Assembly: GCA_904395805.1 (NCBI GenBank)
Contig: CAJFNV010000011.1
Location: 1-64,000, forward strand
Source: Candidatus Gallispira edinburgensis
Lineage (GTDB): Bacteria > Bacillota > Clostridia > Lachnospirales > CAG-274
DNA length: 64,000 bases
Direction: 5' to 3'
The notes under the pieces were generated by a model. It made no database searches. It saw only the letters and a list, made by a program, of their open reading frames with translations, and was not told the DNA's origin. Position numbers and translations under genes: made by a program. Positions 20,546 to 30,577 of this stretch are shown here, one piece after another; positions within the stretch are counted from its first letter, which is position 1; each line of letters starts with the position of its first letter.

Positions 20546-22111
20546 TTATGCCTTGTTTCGCTCATATGCGCTTATAGGCTTGAAAGCATCTATCCTGTCA
20601 TGATAATAGCATATTACAGGCATATTGACTTTAGCATTCTCATATACAGCAGCAACATCACTCATTGCCATATTTATACAGCCGTGAGAGCCTCTTGTAA
20701 GATATTTATTACCTCCAAAGTAGCTCTGCCATGTTGCATCATGCATTCCTATGCCTCCGTTAAAAGGCATCCAGTATCTTACAGGAGTACGGTAATCCGG
20801 ACCTACAAGAGTAACATACATTGACTTAGATTTCAGCCTGTATACTCCCTGAGGTGTAGCTCTGCTCCCGGGAAGACCTGTTACAACGGGACAATCTCTA
20901 ATAAGCTTGCCGTCAACGTACATATATAAATATTGATTTGTAAGATCTATCTCAACATATGTATCCCCTATTTCTCCTATAGCACCGTCTAAAGTATTTC
21001 TTTTAAGATTAATTACTTCATCAACATTTTCATTATCAAGTATAGCTGATTTTACTGCTTTTCTAAGGGATCTTGTATCCATATATGTTCCGTAATCCCC
21101 ACCCTTTACAGTAACCGTTGTTCCATGGGAGGTCTGGAAACTTCTTTCTTTGCCGATATCATTATATCTGTCTGAAATTACATCAATTCCATTGTCAATT
21201 GTGCTTTCATTACATATAAAATTATATTCTGCATCTATATTATAAATTGCATTTATAATTTCCAAATTAAAGTCGTGATCATAATTTTTAAGACTTATAT
21301 TCATATTTTTACTTTTGAAAAAGTTTTCTGCAGTTTCACAGGCAGTCTTGAGCTTTGCTTCTATTTCAGGAGTCATTTCATTTTTGATATAACAATCTGA
21401 TTCTTCAATTACCATTTCAGGAGACAGACTCTGGACAGCTGAATATACTCTCTGAATGTATGTTGCCGGCTCTATCTGGTCTGACTGAACAGGAGGTACT
21501 ATTTCAAAATTGTTGCCGTTGTAATAAATTGAACCCTGTCTGCTTTTTATTGTTACAGGGAGATTATAGCCCACAGAATCAGCTATAAAGAAATTGAGCT
21601 TATGAACATTGTAGGTCATAATATCCATATAATTAAGGTCATATACATCCTGTCTGCCCAAAATTGCAGGGAGCCACATAATATTTGCCTGTTTTTTTAC
21701 AAGTCCCGCAAAATACCACTTGGCTTTCCAGCTTAATTCAAGTGAAATTTTTTCCGGAGTGATTTTATCTATAATGTATGTATTGTGCTTAATGTCAAGT
21801 GTATAATTATTTATTTTATTTTCATAATAATCACAAACTTCGTCAACACTCATTCCCGAAAAATCTGTACCATCAATTACAGTACCCGGAAGAAATTTAC
21901 CGTTATACTTAATATAACCGATTGCCGTGTATACAGCAACAGCCAAAATTAAAACTGCTGCCAGAGATATTGCAATAATTGAGACTATACTTCTTTGTTT
22001 CCTGCTTTTATTTTCATCTTCGCTTCTTCTGTGTTTAATTATATTTTCATCAAGCTTATTTATTATATCATTTACAGTTTGTGCATTTTCATTGTTTCTG
22101 TCTGCTCTCAT
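20546..22111 (-). CDS. L,D-transpeptidase (YkuD) with intact SHGC motif, N-terminal TM
   Basis: YVEIDLTNQYLYMYVDGKLIRDCPVVTGLPGSRATPQGVYRLKSK...GIGMHDATWQSYFGGNKYLTRGSHGCINM. Confidence 0.94.
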   Translation of the reverse strand: MRADRNNENAQTVNDIINKLDENIIKHRRSEDENKSRKQRSIVSIIAISLAAVLILAVAVYTAIGYIKYNGKFLPGTVIDGTDFSGMSVDEVCDYYENKINNYTLDIKHNTYIIDKITPEKISLELSWKAKWYFAGLVKKQANIMWLPAILGRQDVYDLNYMDIMTYNVHKLNFFIADSVGYNLPVTIKSRQGSIYYNGNNFEIVPPVQSDQIEPATYIQRVYSAVQSLSPEMVIEESDCYIKNEMTPEIEAKLKTACETAENFFKSKNMNISLKNYDHDFNLEIINAIYNIDAEYNFICNESTIDNGIDVISDRYNDIGKERSFQTSHGTTVTVKGGDYGTYMDTRSLRKAVKSAILDNENVDEVINLKRNTLDGAIGEIGDTYVEIDLTNQYLYMYVDGKLIRDCPVVTGLPGSRATPQGVYRLKSKSMYVTLVGPDYRTPVRYWMPFNGGIGMHDATWQSYFGGNKYLTRGSHGCINMAMSDVAAVYENAKVNMPVICYYHDRIDAFKPISAYERNKA

Positions 22112-22248
22112 AAACTTTCTCCCCGTTTCATTTATTACTATTTTAATATATTTTATAATCTATTTCAAGACTATAAAGAAAAAAATGTAATTAATTAAAA
22201 AATTTTAATGATAATTGTTACATTCTGCACCTTCCCTTAAATACAGCA

Positions 22249-22278
22249 AAATCGTCTATGCTTTCACATAGACGATTT
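22249..22278. terminator. Perfect inverted repeat, probable terminator between CAP-domain and L,D-transpeptidase genes
   Basis: AAATCGTCTATG-ctttca-CATAGACGATTT. Confidence 0.7.
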
Positions 22279-22305
22279 CGATTGTTTTATTTTTTCTGAC
22301 ATATA

Positions 22306-23211
22306 TTAACCTATGAACATCTGGCTCCAGTACCTTGCAGAACCATCAGTTACACCTATACCCATTTGTGTAAATTTTGAACTTAATATGTTTGCTCTGT
22401 GTCCTGATGAATTCATCCATGCATTAAACACAGCCTCTGCGGTTTTCTGTCCCATTGCTATGTTTTCTCCTGCAGATCTATAACTTATGCCTGCATTTTT
22501 GATCATATCAAAGGGTGAACCATATGTAGGTGAAGTATGTGAAAAATAATTGTTATTCTTCATATCTTCGGCTTTTTTCTGTGCAACAGCTGAAAGGCTG
22601 TCATTTAAACTGAGAGCTGAAAGACCGTTTTCTGCTCTTGCCTGATTTACAAGGGCAAGAAGGCTTTTAGCTATACTGTTGTTTGTGTCTGCAGTTGTAG
22701 ATTCAGTAGTAGCTTCTGTAGTTACCTGTGTTGTAGTTTCAGTTGTAGGCTTAGCCTGTGTAGTAACTTCTGTAGTAGCCTCAGTAGTAGGCTTAGCCTG
22801 CGTTGTTACCTCTGTTGTGGCCTCAGTTGTGGGGTTCGCCTGTGTAGTTACCTCTGTAGTAGCTTCGGTTGTTGGTCTGGACTGCGTAGTAACTTCTGTA
22901 GTAGCCTCAGTAGTAGGCTTAGCCTGTGTAGTAACTTCTGTAGTAGCCTCAGTAGTAGGTTTGGCCTGTGTAGTAACTTCTGTTGTGCAGCCAGGCTTTA
23001 TTACGATCTGAGTTGTTACTTCAAAGCAATTTTTAGTTGTTGTTTCAACAGGTTTAATTATGTCACACAAATTATTATATGTATCTTGTCCGCTGATTAT
23101 GTATTTTTTAACAACAGTGTTATTGTTCTCCGACAGGTTATTCGTTGATGCAAAAGCCGTTGCTGTCATTGAGGCAGCAATTAAAGCTGTTGCCATAATT
23201 AACTTTTTCAT
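22306..23211 (-). CDS. Secreted CAP/SCP-domain protein (YkwD-like) with Thr-rich repeat linker
   Basis: Signal peptide; TTEVTTQAKPTTEA repeats; C-terminal LVNQARAENGLSALSLNDSLSAVAQKKAEDM...HTSPTYGSPFDMIKNAGISYRSAGENIAMGQ...AWMNSSGHRANILSSKFTQMGIG. Confidence 0.93.
   Translation of the reverse strand: MKKLIMATALIAASMTATAFASTNNLSENNNTVVKKYIISGQDTYNNLCDIIKPVETTTKNCFEVTTQIVIKPGCTTEVTTQAKPTTEATTEVTTQAKPTTEATTEVTTQSRPTTEATTEVTTQANPTTEATTEVTTQAKPTTEATTEVTTQAKPTTETTTQVTTEATTESTTADTNNSIAKSLLALVNQARAENGLSALSLNDSLSAVAQKKAEDMKNNNYFSHTSPTYGSPFDMIKNAGISYRSAGENIAMGQKTAEAVFNAWMNSSGHRANILSSKFTQMGIGVTDGSARYWSQMFIG
22735..22999 (-). repeat. 42-bp (14-aa) in-frame tandem repeat, about 6 copies
   Basis: ggcttagcc-type anchors at 22748, 22790, 22832, 22874, 22916, 22958 (exact 42-bp period). 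Confidence 0.95.
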
Positions 23212-23391
23212 AGTATTCTCCTTTTTGCTTTTTTATTTGGCGCCTGTGTATATTATAAGTGAATAACAATAATATTTAAATGCAAAATATATGGTACAAT
23301 AGTAAAAAAATGCTTGCAAATACAGCCTTTATACTATAAAATAGAAAAGATGGAAAGAAATAATCAGAAGTATTAGAAAGGGATTTACATT

Positions 23392-24972
23392 ATGGCTAAA
23401 CCTGATATTAATTTAATAAATAAAAGAAGAATTTTTGGTATAATATCTCACCCTGACGCAGGTAAAACAACATTGACAGAAAAGCTTTTGCTCCACGGTG
23501 GTGCTATACATGAGGCAGGTGCCGTAAAAGCAAGAAGAGGACGTTCGGCAAAGTCAGACTGGATGGAGATAGAGAAGCAGAGAGGAATTTCTGTTACATC
23601 ATCTGTAATGCAGTTTGAGTATGAAGGTAAAAGAGTATCAATAATGGATACCCCGGGACATAATGACTTTGGTGAAGATACCTACAGAATACTTACATCT
23701 GTTGACTCTGCCGTAATGGTAATTGATGCTGCCAAAGGTGTGGAGGCACAGACAAGAAAGCTCTTTAAAGTGTGCAGTATGAGAGGTATACCTATATTTA
23801 CATTTATGAACAAGCTTGACAGAGATGCAATGGAACCCCTTGCCCTTCTTGAAGAACTTGAAAATGCTCTCGGTCTGCCTTCTGTTGCTGTAACATGGCC
23901 TATAGGTAACGGAGCTTATTTTGAAGGAATATATGACAGACTTGAAAACAAGATATATCTCTATAAGAAAAACGAAGTAATAGAGTTATCTGATGAAGGT
24001 GTATATGACAAACAGCTTGACGATATTCTCTTCCATGAAAATTTACAGAATTTAAGGGATGAAGTTGAGCTTTTAGACGGTGCAGGCAATGAGTTTGATA
24101 TGGAACTTATATCAAAAGGAAAGCTTTCCCCTGTTTTCTTTGGTACTGCATTGGCTGATTTTGGTGTAACAAACTTTTTGGAACATTTCCTTGATATGTC
24201 ACCTGCTCCCGGACCAAGAAAGACCCTTGACGGTGAGGTTCAGCCTACCGATGAATTTTTCTCAGGCTTTATATTTAAAATACAGGCTAATATGAATCCT
24301 GCCCATAGAGACAGACTTGCATTTTTCAGAATTTGCTCAGGTACTTTTGAAAGAGGTATGGATGTAACACTGTCAAGAACAGGTAAGAAAATGAAGCTTA
24401 ACCAGTCTACACAGCTTATGGCAAATGAAAGAGAAACAGTGGATACTGCTATAGCAGGAGATATTATAGGTATTTATGATACAGGCAATTATCAGATAGG
24501 TGATACCCTTACAAACTGCAAGGACAAGCTTTTCTTTGAGCCTTTGCCTACATTCCCTCCCGAGCTTTTTATGAAAGTAAGACCTGTTGACACAATGAAG
24601 GCGAAGCAGTTCCAGAAAGGTGTTGACCAGCTTGCACAGGAAGGTGCCATTCAGATTTACAAAACAGAATATAATGACGTTGTTTTAGGAGCTGTAGGTG
24701 CTCTCCAGTTTGAAGTTTTTGAATACAGATTAAAGAATGAATATAATTCTGAAATAAGAATGGAACCTATGGACTACAGCGTTGCCCGCTGGGTAAAAGG
24801 AAAGACTCCCGATGAAATCAAGGACCTTTTAAATTCAAGATGTACTCTTGTTTTTGACCATTTTGAAAGACCTATTCTCCTCTTTACAAATGAATATGCT
24901 CTTAATACATTTGCAGAAAGAAATGAAGATGTTGAGCTTATTGAAGCTCTTGCTGTAGATGATGATTTTTGA
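23392..24972 (+). CDS. prfC: Peptide chain release factor 3
   Basis: RRIFGIISHPDAGKTTLTEKLLLHGGAIHEAGAVKARRGRSAKSDWMEIEKQRGISVTSSVMQFEY; RF3 class GTPase. Confidence 0.97.
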   Translation: MAKPDINLINKRRIFGIISHPDAGKTTLTEKLLLHGGAIHEAGAVKARRGRSAKSDWMEIEKQRGISVTSSVMQFEYEGKRVSIMDTPGHNDFGEDTYRILTSVDSAVMVIDAAKGVEAQTRKLFKVCSMRGIPIFTFMNKLDRDAMEPLALLEELENALGLPSVAVTWPIGNGAYFEGIYDRLENKIYLYKKNEVIELSDEGVYDKQLDDILFHENLQNLRDEVELLDGAGNEFDMELISKGKLSPVFFGTALADFGVTNFLEHFLDMSPAPGPRKTLDGEVQPTDEFFSGFIFKIQANMNPAHRDRLAFFRICSGTFERGMDVTLSRTGKKMKLNQSTQLMANERETVDTAIAGDIIGIYDTGNYQIGDTLTNCKDKLFFEPLPTFPPELFMKVRPVDTMKAKQFQKGVDQLAQEGAIQIYKTEYNDVVLGAVGALQFEVFEYRLKNEYNSEIRMEPMDYSVARWVKGKTPDEIKDLLNSRCTLVFDHFERPILLFTNEYALNTFAERNEDVELIEALAVDDDF

Positions 24973-24980
24973 TTTTATAT

Positions 24981-25025
24981 ATTAATAACTAAAACCTCTC
25001 AAATCGAGAGGTTTTAGTTATTAAT
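24981..25025. terminator. Perfect 20-bp stem bidirectional terminator
   Basis: ATTAATAACTAAAACCTCTC-aaatc-GAGAGGTTTTAGTTATTAAT. Confidence 0.93.
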
Positions 25026-25460
25026 AATATTTTTTAGCTGTTCTATATCTTCTATAGTATCTTTTAAAAAGCTCTGGTCTGTTTCGATTTCAAATTTCAA
25101 TATATTATCTCTGCACATCAGCTCCTGAAATGTACCGCATATTATTCCATGACCTTTTCCGGTCATTGTGACGTTAAAACTCAGATTTTTTTCAAGCCAC
25201 ATTTCATATTTTGCAATGCCTTTTAAAGATTCATAACATTTCTTCAGATCTTCTTCAAAACGAAATATGGTACCTGTTGCTGTATAGAAATCGGAAGATG
25301 TCGCAGTATATCCTCCTGCCTTTATTTTTATACTGCATTTTACATCATAACCGCCATCATAACTGCTTCCGTCAGGATATCCAAATACTTCTTCAATGGT
25401 AATTGAAATATTTTCCCCATTATATCCATATATGGAAAAAGCTTTCATTGGCAATTTCAA
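25014..25460 (-). CDS. Hypothetical protein (148 aa)
   Basis: Intact ORF, MKLPMKAFSIYGYNGENISITIEEVFGYPDGSSYDGGYDVKC...; no family recognised. Confidence 0.65.
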   Translation of the reverse strand: MKLPMKAFSIYGYNGENISITIEEVFGYPDGSSYDGGYDVKCSIKIKAGGYTATSSDFYTATGTIFRFEEDLKKCYESLKGIAKYEMWLEKNLSFNVTMTGKGHGIICGTFQELMCRDNILKFEIETDQSFLKDTIEDIEQLKNIINN

Positions 25461-25501
25461 AAAATCACTCCCCGTTAAATTAAATAATTTTATTTCAAAA
25501 T

Positions 25502-27073
25502 TTAGTCAAATTCATTTTTACTGTTTATTAACAACAGCTCATTTAACTTAGAATTAATTTTATTTTTAAAAATATTTTCAAACACATTTACATTATCTCT
25601 CAGAAGTTCTTCTCCTGTTTGAATAACTTCTCTGTCATGATTATAAAATATACCGTTTTCTGCATTAATTGTAAAGCCTTCTCTGAATCCATATATTTTA
25701 ATAATTTCATAAGAAACCTCAGAACTGCCCGTATAATACTTATAATAATATGGATTAAATTCCATTTTTTCTACAGCCATATTAAAAGCTTCATCATTAC
25801 TAATATTTACATTAAATTTTTTATTAAATACATCATCGTCTATATATCTTGCCTCTATTGTTGAAATATCACCTGTATCATCAAAGGATACACATATTCT
25901 TTCATTAAAAGATACATTACCGTTTCTTACAATATTACAGAAATATTTTTTATATGTATAAAAATCATAGCATCTCATATCTGTAAGCACATAATTTTTT
26001 ACATTTAATTTATCTATAACTTTTTTTGCAATTGCTTCTTCGGTCATACCTTCTTCATAAAAAGGATTTGTTTCAAGAGGTACATATTTACGATTTTCAT
26101 CAAACTCGGCAAAATTATCCTTACCCACTATTCTGCCTTCCGAATCAATTATCAGTCCGTTTACATAAACCAGATAATCATCATTCCCGTAAGCCACTCC
26201 ATAGTTTACCTCAATATCACCAACAGAAAAATCTGTGTTGTAAAAATTGTTATATATTTTAACTGCCTTCTTTTCCGAAAGAGTATTTTCAGGAGGATCT
26301 GTTTCAATAAAGTAATCAGGTACGGTTTTATTTGGGTCGTCTGTCATACAAGTGTCACTATATGTAAACATATCAAAGTCTGTATATATGGGTTCAAAAT
26401 TTTCTGCTCGCAATTGATAATCAGTAAAAGCATATACAAGTCTTACATTGTACCTGTCTGCACCTTTGTCATATATGGTACTATACCCAAGCTCAAGCCC
26501 GCCTCTTATCTTATCCTTTGCTTCTTCAAATGAGTTTGTATCAAAGGAATAATAATTATAGAAACAACCGTCACTTGCTCTGTAATATGTTATTTTATTT
26601 GTAAATTTATTTACTTCTACAGAAATTTTATCGCTTAAGCTTTCTATTCCGTTTTTTACACATGAGTACTCATATTCACAGTATGTACTGCCATCACTAA
26701 ATCCCGTTAATTTAGCGGAATTCAAACCACCTTCAAAAACATCATCAATAAAGTTTTCTGCTGTTTCTCTGCATTGGCTTTCTGTAAATTTTTTGTCTTT
26801 CGGAAAGTCTGCTCCATTTATATCATATAATATTAAATTTCCGTCAGACCTCATTGTTACAGTTGTATATCTTCCTTCTTCTTCGAAATCCCAACGCATA
26901 TCATAGGCGACAACACTATAATTATTATTATCGTATATTTCAAAATCCTTATATCCCTCAATATCAAACAAAGCTTCTGCCCTGCCCTTAGCCTCCTCTC
27001 TTGTATAGGTCTGTGCCAGAGCAGGGACAGCTAACATAAATGTAAATAAAAATGTTAATATAAGCTTTCTCAT
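25502..27073 (-). CDS. Secreted protein, possibly YcdB/YcdC or PepSY-like repeats
   Basis: Signal peptide MRKLILTFLFTFMLAVPALA; repeated EEAKGRAEALF... / EAFNMAVEKM-type segments; weak family recall. Confidence 0.6.
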   Translation of the reverse strand: MRKLILTFLFTFMLAVPALAQTYTREEAKGRAEALFDIEGYKDFEIYDNNNYSVVAYDMRWDFEEEGRYTTVTMRSDGNLILYDINGADFPKDKKFTESQCRETAENFIDDVFEGGLNSAKLTGFSDGSTYCEYEYSCVKNGIESLSDKISVEVNKFTNKITYYRASDGCFYNYYSFDTNSFEEAKDKIRGGLELGYSTIYDKGADRYNVRLVYAFTDYQLRAENFEPIYTDFDMFTYSDTCMTDDPNKTVPDYFIETDPPENTLSEKKAVKIYNNFYNTDFSVGDIEVNYGVAYGNDDYLVYVNGLIIDSEGRIVGKDNFAEFDENRKYVPLETNPFYEEGMTEEAIAKKVIDKLNVKNYVLTDMRCYDFYTYKKYFCNIVRNGNVSFNERICVSFDDTGDISTIEARYIDDDVFNKKFNVNISNDEAFNMAVEKMEFNPYYYKYYTGSSEVSYEIIKIYGFREGFTINAENGIFYNHDREVIQTGEELLRDNVNVFENIFKNKINSKLNELLLINSKNEFD

Positions 27074-27106
27074 GTGAATCACCCCTGACTTGAAAGTAAA
27101 AAAGCG

Positions 27107-27682
27107 CTATCCTTTCCTTACACTTCTAATTGTCTTTTGTACTTCATCAAATAATTTATCCTTATTCACAACTTCAGCAGTATATATGGGATTATTCCAG
27201 CTTTCAATAGTCCTGTCATTACTTACAGCTCTTATATAGTATTTATTATCAATACAGCTCACATCTATTACCATACCGTCCGGATATTTTATTTCAAACA
27301 TATCTTCTCCGTCATCTTCTATGCAAATAAGTTCACCGTCCATAAGATTAAGTCTTGAATATTTCTTCTGCATTACGGCATCGGTCATACTTAATGTTAC
27401 TTTTATATCGTTAATATAAACCGGAGATTCAAAGCTTTTTCCGCAATGAGGACAATATTTTCCTGATGAATATATCGAAAGAAATCTTTTGCAATAAGGG
27501 CACCTCATTTTTATACTTGCATATATAATTGCCCCTATTATTACAACAGCACCTGTTATACCCAAACATATCTCAATTGTTGTCCCGGACAATTCCGGTA
27601 TAGCTTTAGGTATAAGAGCAACAATAAAACCAACAGTCATAATTACCATTGAGTAGATTTTATAATCATACGAATTTTTCAT
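27107..27682 (-). CDS. Membrane protein with zinc-ribbon
   Basis: Two N-terminal TM segments then CPYCKRFLSIYSSGKYCPHCGKSF. Confidence 0.7.
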   Translation of the reverse strand: MKNSYDYKIYSMVIMTVGFIVALIPKAIPELSGTTIEICLGITGAVVIIGAIIYASIKMRCPYCKRFLSIYSSGKYCPHCGKSFESPVYINDIKVTLSMTDAVMQKKYSRLNLMDGELICIEDDGEDMFEIKYPDGMVIDVSCIDNKYYIRAVSNDRTIESWNNPIYTAEVVNKDKLFDEVQKTIRSVRKG

Positions 27683-27708
27683 GATAATGCCCCTTTTATA
27701 CTTTGTAG

Positions 27709-30105
27709 TTATTCATTCTCACTTGCCTTCTTATAATAATTCTTAAGCTTATTTTCAACAAGGTAGTGTACGCTGTCCTTACTGTATCCTCCTCTTGCAA
27801 GTGCCTTTCCTGCCTTTCTGCCCATTAAAAGCTCAATACCGTCGTCAATAGTTTCAATGGCATATATATGGAATCTGCCCTCTTTTACAGCTTCAACAAC
27901 TTCATCTTTAAGTACCAGATCCTTAATATTTGAAGCAGGAATTATACATCCCTGACTTCCTGTAAGTCCTCTTTCCTTACATACATCAAAAAATCCCTCA
28001 ATTTTGTATGTTACCCCGCCTATAGGCTGTATTTCACCCTTCTGGTTCATACTGCCTGTTACGGCTAACTGCTGATTTATAGGACATCCGCTGAGGCTTG
28101 AAATAATTGCATATGTTTCTGTTGAGGATGCACTGTCCCCGTCAATACCGTTGTAACTCTGTTCAAAGCACACACGGCAGCTTAACGTAAGGGGGTATCT
28201 CTGGGCATATTTTCCCCCAAGGTATCCTATAAGTACCTGCATTCCCTTGTCATGAATAGAACCGCTCATTTCCGCTTCTTTTTCAATATTTACTATTCCG
28301 GCTTTTCCTGTGTATGTGCTGGCAGTGATCCTTGTAGGCATACCAAAGGTATAGTCGCCCATTTCCATAACACAAAGTCCGTTGATCTGACCCACTGCCA
28401 TTCCATCTGTGTCGATCATGATTTCATTATCTGAAATCATTTTACTGTATTTTTTGGCATATATATTTATACGTTCAACACGCTTATTTGCAGCTTTTGC
28501 TATATACTCTGCTGTGATTTCATTTGCATTGTCAAGCTTTGCCCATGTATCTGCTTCATCAATAATATCACATATAAGCCCGAATCTTGTAGTAAGCTTA
28601 TCCTGCCTTTCTGCTATCCTTACAGAATATTCCAGCAGCTCGCAAAGTGCTCCGTCATCAATTGGAAGAAGGCTGTTTTTTTCACAATAGCCTTTAACAA
28701 AACCAAGCATTGCATTGATGTTTTCTTCCGTAAAGTCCATTTCGTAGTCAAAAAGAGCACATATCTTAAAAAGCTTTGAAAAGGAGTCGTCATATTCTTT
28801 TAAAAGTTCGTAGTAATACATTGAGCCTACAATTATAACCTTTATATTTATGTCTGCAGGTTCCGGCTGAAGTCCCGCAACTGTTAAACCGCTTATCTGA
28901 TACTCCTTTAAAGGCTCAATTGTTACTTTATTTGTAATTAAAGCTCTCTTTAATGTATCCCACGCAAAAGAATTTGACAAAAGATCGTAGGCATGGAATA
29001 TAAGATAGCCGCCGTTTGCCTTATGAAGAAGTCCTGCCTTTATTTTCATAAAATCAGTGGTAAGATTTCCGTTTTCGTTTTCATACTCGATCTCACCTAC
29101 AAGATTTGTATATGTGGGGTTGTAATCCACTATAACAGGTGCTCCCTTCGTTTCACTGTTATCAACGATAAGATTAACACCATACTTTTCATATATTTCA
29201 TCAGCATTCTTTTTTAAATTCCATGGCATCATTACAGACAGGGGATCGTTTTCGCCCTCATCTTCATCATCTGTAAACATGTCTATGTTATCAAGAATAT
29301 CTTCCTTCACTTTAAGAAGATGTTCCGATACAGCTTTGTTATCTACATATTTGTCCTGTATTGGTCCGAGATAATGTCCAACAGTAAAAAGTCCCAGATT
29401 ATAGTCCATATTTTCAATTTCTGTTTTAGCAGCCTTGTCAAGGTCACGGATATTTTTCATTGCTGAATTTGCAAGCTCATGAACCTCTTCTGAACCTTCA
29501 TTTATTTCGTCCTTTTCTTCCTCTGTAAGCTCGTCATATTCTTCCTCTGTAATGGTTTTGCCGTCTAAAATAGGCATAAAATATATGCCGCCGTTGCTGC
29601 TTGTCTTTATCCCGAAGTTATATTTCTTTGCAGCTTCACCAAGTTCCTTTAATGTTTCATCTTTCTTTTTCTGATAGCTTTTTAATATTCTGTCCCTGTC
29701 ATCACTGTGTTCAATTGATGAAAAGACCTTTGGAATTTCAATACTGAGCTGATTGATAAGCTCCTCCATATCTGCCTTGAATTCCTTGCCCATACCAGCC
29801 TTAAGCTTAAGAAGTTTAGGCACTCCGGGCTTATCAAAGTCAAGAACATAGCACATATCATCTGGAGTTGCTTCCTTTAATGCTATATCTCTTGCAAATT
29901 TTTCGGCATATGTTGTTTTGCCGCTTGCTGAAAGTCCTGCAAGATAAATATTGTAGCCCTTTCCCTTAACATTAAGTCCGAATTCAAGAGCTTCGGCACC
30001 GCTTGGCTGACCTATAAGGTGATCTGTATACTTGTTGCTGTCAATTGAAATATCCTTGTTTCTGCAAAATTTTTTAAGCTGATTGTACTTTAACTCCTTT
30101 ATCAT
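27709..30105 (-). CDS. LonB-like ATP-dependent protease (AAA + S16 peptidase)
   Basis: GLSASGKTTYAEKFARD; protease domain with YNGIDGDSASSTETYAIISSLSG and PIGGVTYKIEGFFDVC. Confidence 0.9.
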   Translation of the reverse strand: MIKELKYNQLKKFCRNKDISIDSNKYTDHLIGQPSGAEALEFGLNVKGKGYNIYLAGLSASGKTTYAEKFARDIALKEATPDDMCYVLDFDKPGVPKLLKLKAGMGKEFKADMEELINQLSIEIPKVFSSIEHSDDRDRILKSYQKKKDETLKELGEAAKKYNFGIKTSSNGGIYFMPILDGKTITEEEYDELTEEEKDEINEGSEEVHELANSAMKNIRDLDKAAKTEIENMDYNLGLFTVGHYLGPIQDKYVDNKAVSEHLLKVKEDILDNIDMFTDDEDEGENDPLSVMMPWNLKKNADEIYEKYGVNLIVDNSETKGAPVIVDYNPTYTNLVGEIEYENENGNLTTDFMKIKAGLLHKANGGYLIFHAYDLLSNSFAWDTLKRALITNKVTIEPLKEYQISGLTVAGLQPEPADINIKVIIVGSMYYYELLKEYDDSFSKLFKICALFDYEMDFTEENINAMLGFVKGYCEKNSLLPIDDGALCELLEYSVRIAERQDKLTTRFGLICDIIDEADTWAKLDNANEITAEYIAKAANKRVERINIYAKKYSKMISDNEIMIDTDGMAVGQINGLCVMEMGDYTFGMPTRITASTYTGKAGIVNIEKEAEMSGSIHDKGMQVLIGYLGGKYAQRYPLTLSCRVCFEQSYNGIDGDSASSTETYAIISSLSGCPINQQLAVTGSMNQKGEIQPIGGVTYKIEGFFDVCKERGLTGSQGCIIPASNIKDLVLKDEVVEAVKEGRFHIYAIETIDDGIELLMGRKAGKALARGGYSKDSVHYLVENKLKNYYKKASENE

Positions 30106-30121
30106 ATAAACACCTCTCCTT

Positions 30122-30577
30122 TCAGCCTATATCTTCTTCAGGTATAAGATATTTCCACATAATATAGGCATCCTCTTTATTGTCCTCATAATATTCGGGA
30201 CGTATTCCCTCAAGCTTAAAACCGTTCTTTTTATACAGCTCTAAAGCAGGGGTGTTGCTCTTTCTTACTTCAAGAGTAAGTCCTATCATTTCCTTTTCTT
30301 CGGCAATTTCCACAAGCTTTTCAATTATTGCCTGTCCTATGCCCTTTCGTCTGTAATCTTTATGTACAGCAATGTTTGTAATATGTCCTTCATTTACAAC
30401 ATGCCACATACCGCCATAGCCAAGAACTTTGTTGTTTTCTATTGCCACTGCATATATTGCAAAATTATTTTTTAATTCCTTTTCAATTGAACTTCTGCTC
30501 CATGGTATAGCAAAGCTTTCGTTCTCTATTTCTATAATACCGTCAATATGGCTTTTATTCATCATTTCTATTTGCAT
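30122..30577 (-). CDS. rimI: Ribosomal protein S18-alanine N-acetyltransferase
   Basis: IENESFAIPWSRSSIEKEL...ITNIAVHKDYRRKGIGQAIIEKL...LEVRKSNTPALELYKKNGFKLEGIRPEYYEDNKEDAYIMWK; next to tsaB. Confidence 0.95.
   Translation of the reverse strand: MQIEMMNKSHIDGIIEIENESFAIPWSRSSIEKELKNNFAIYAVAIENNKVLGYGGMWHVVNEGHITNIAVHKDYRRKGIGQAIIEKLVEIAEEKEMIGLTLEVRKSNTPALELYKKNGFKLEGIRPEYYEDNKEDAYIMWKYLIPEEDIG

Noticed and set aside
22735-22999. CRISPR-like regular repeats
   Set aside because: Contiguous in-frame 42-bp protein repeats without unique spacers, so not a CRISPR array.
22679-23011. 110-aa plus-strand ORF of VVTSVVASVVGLAC repeats
   Set aside because: Antisense shadow of the Thr-rich repeat in the minus-strand CAP-domain gene; no independent coding signal.
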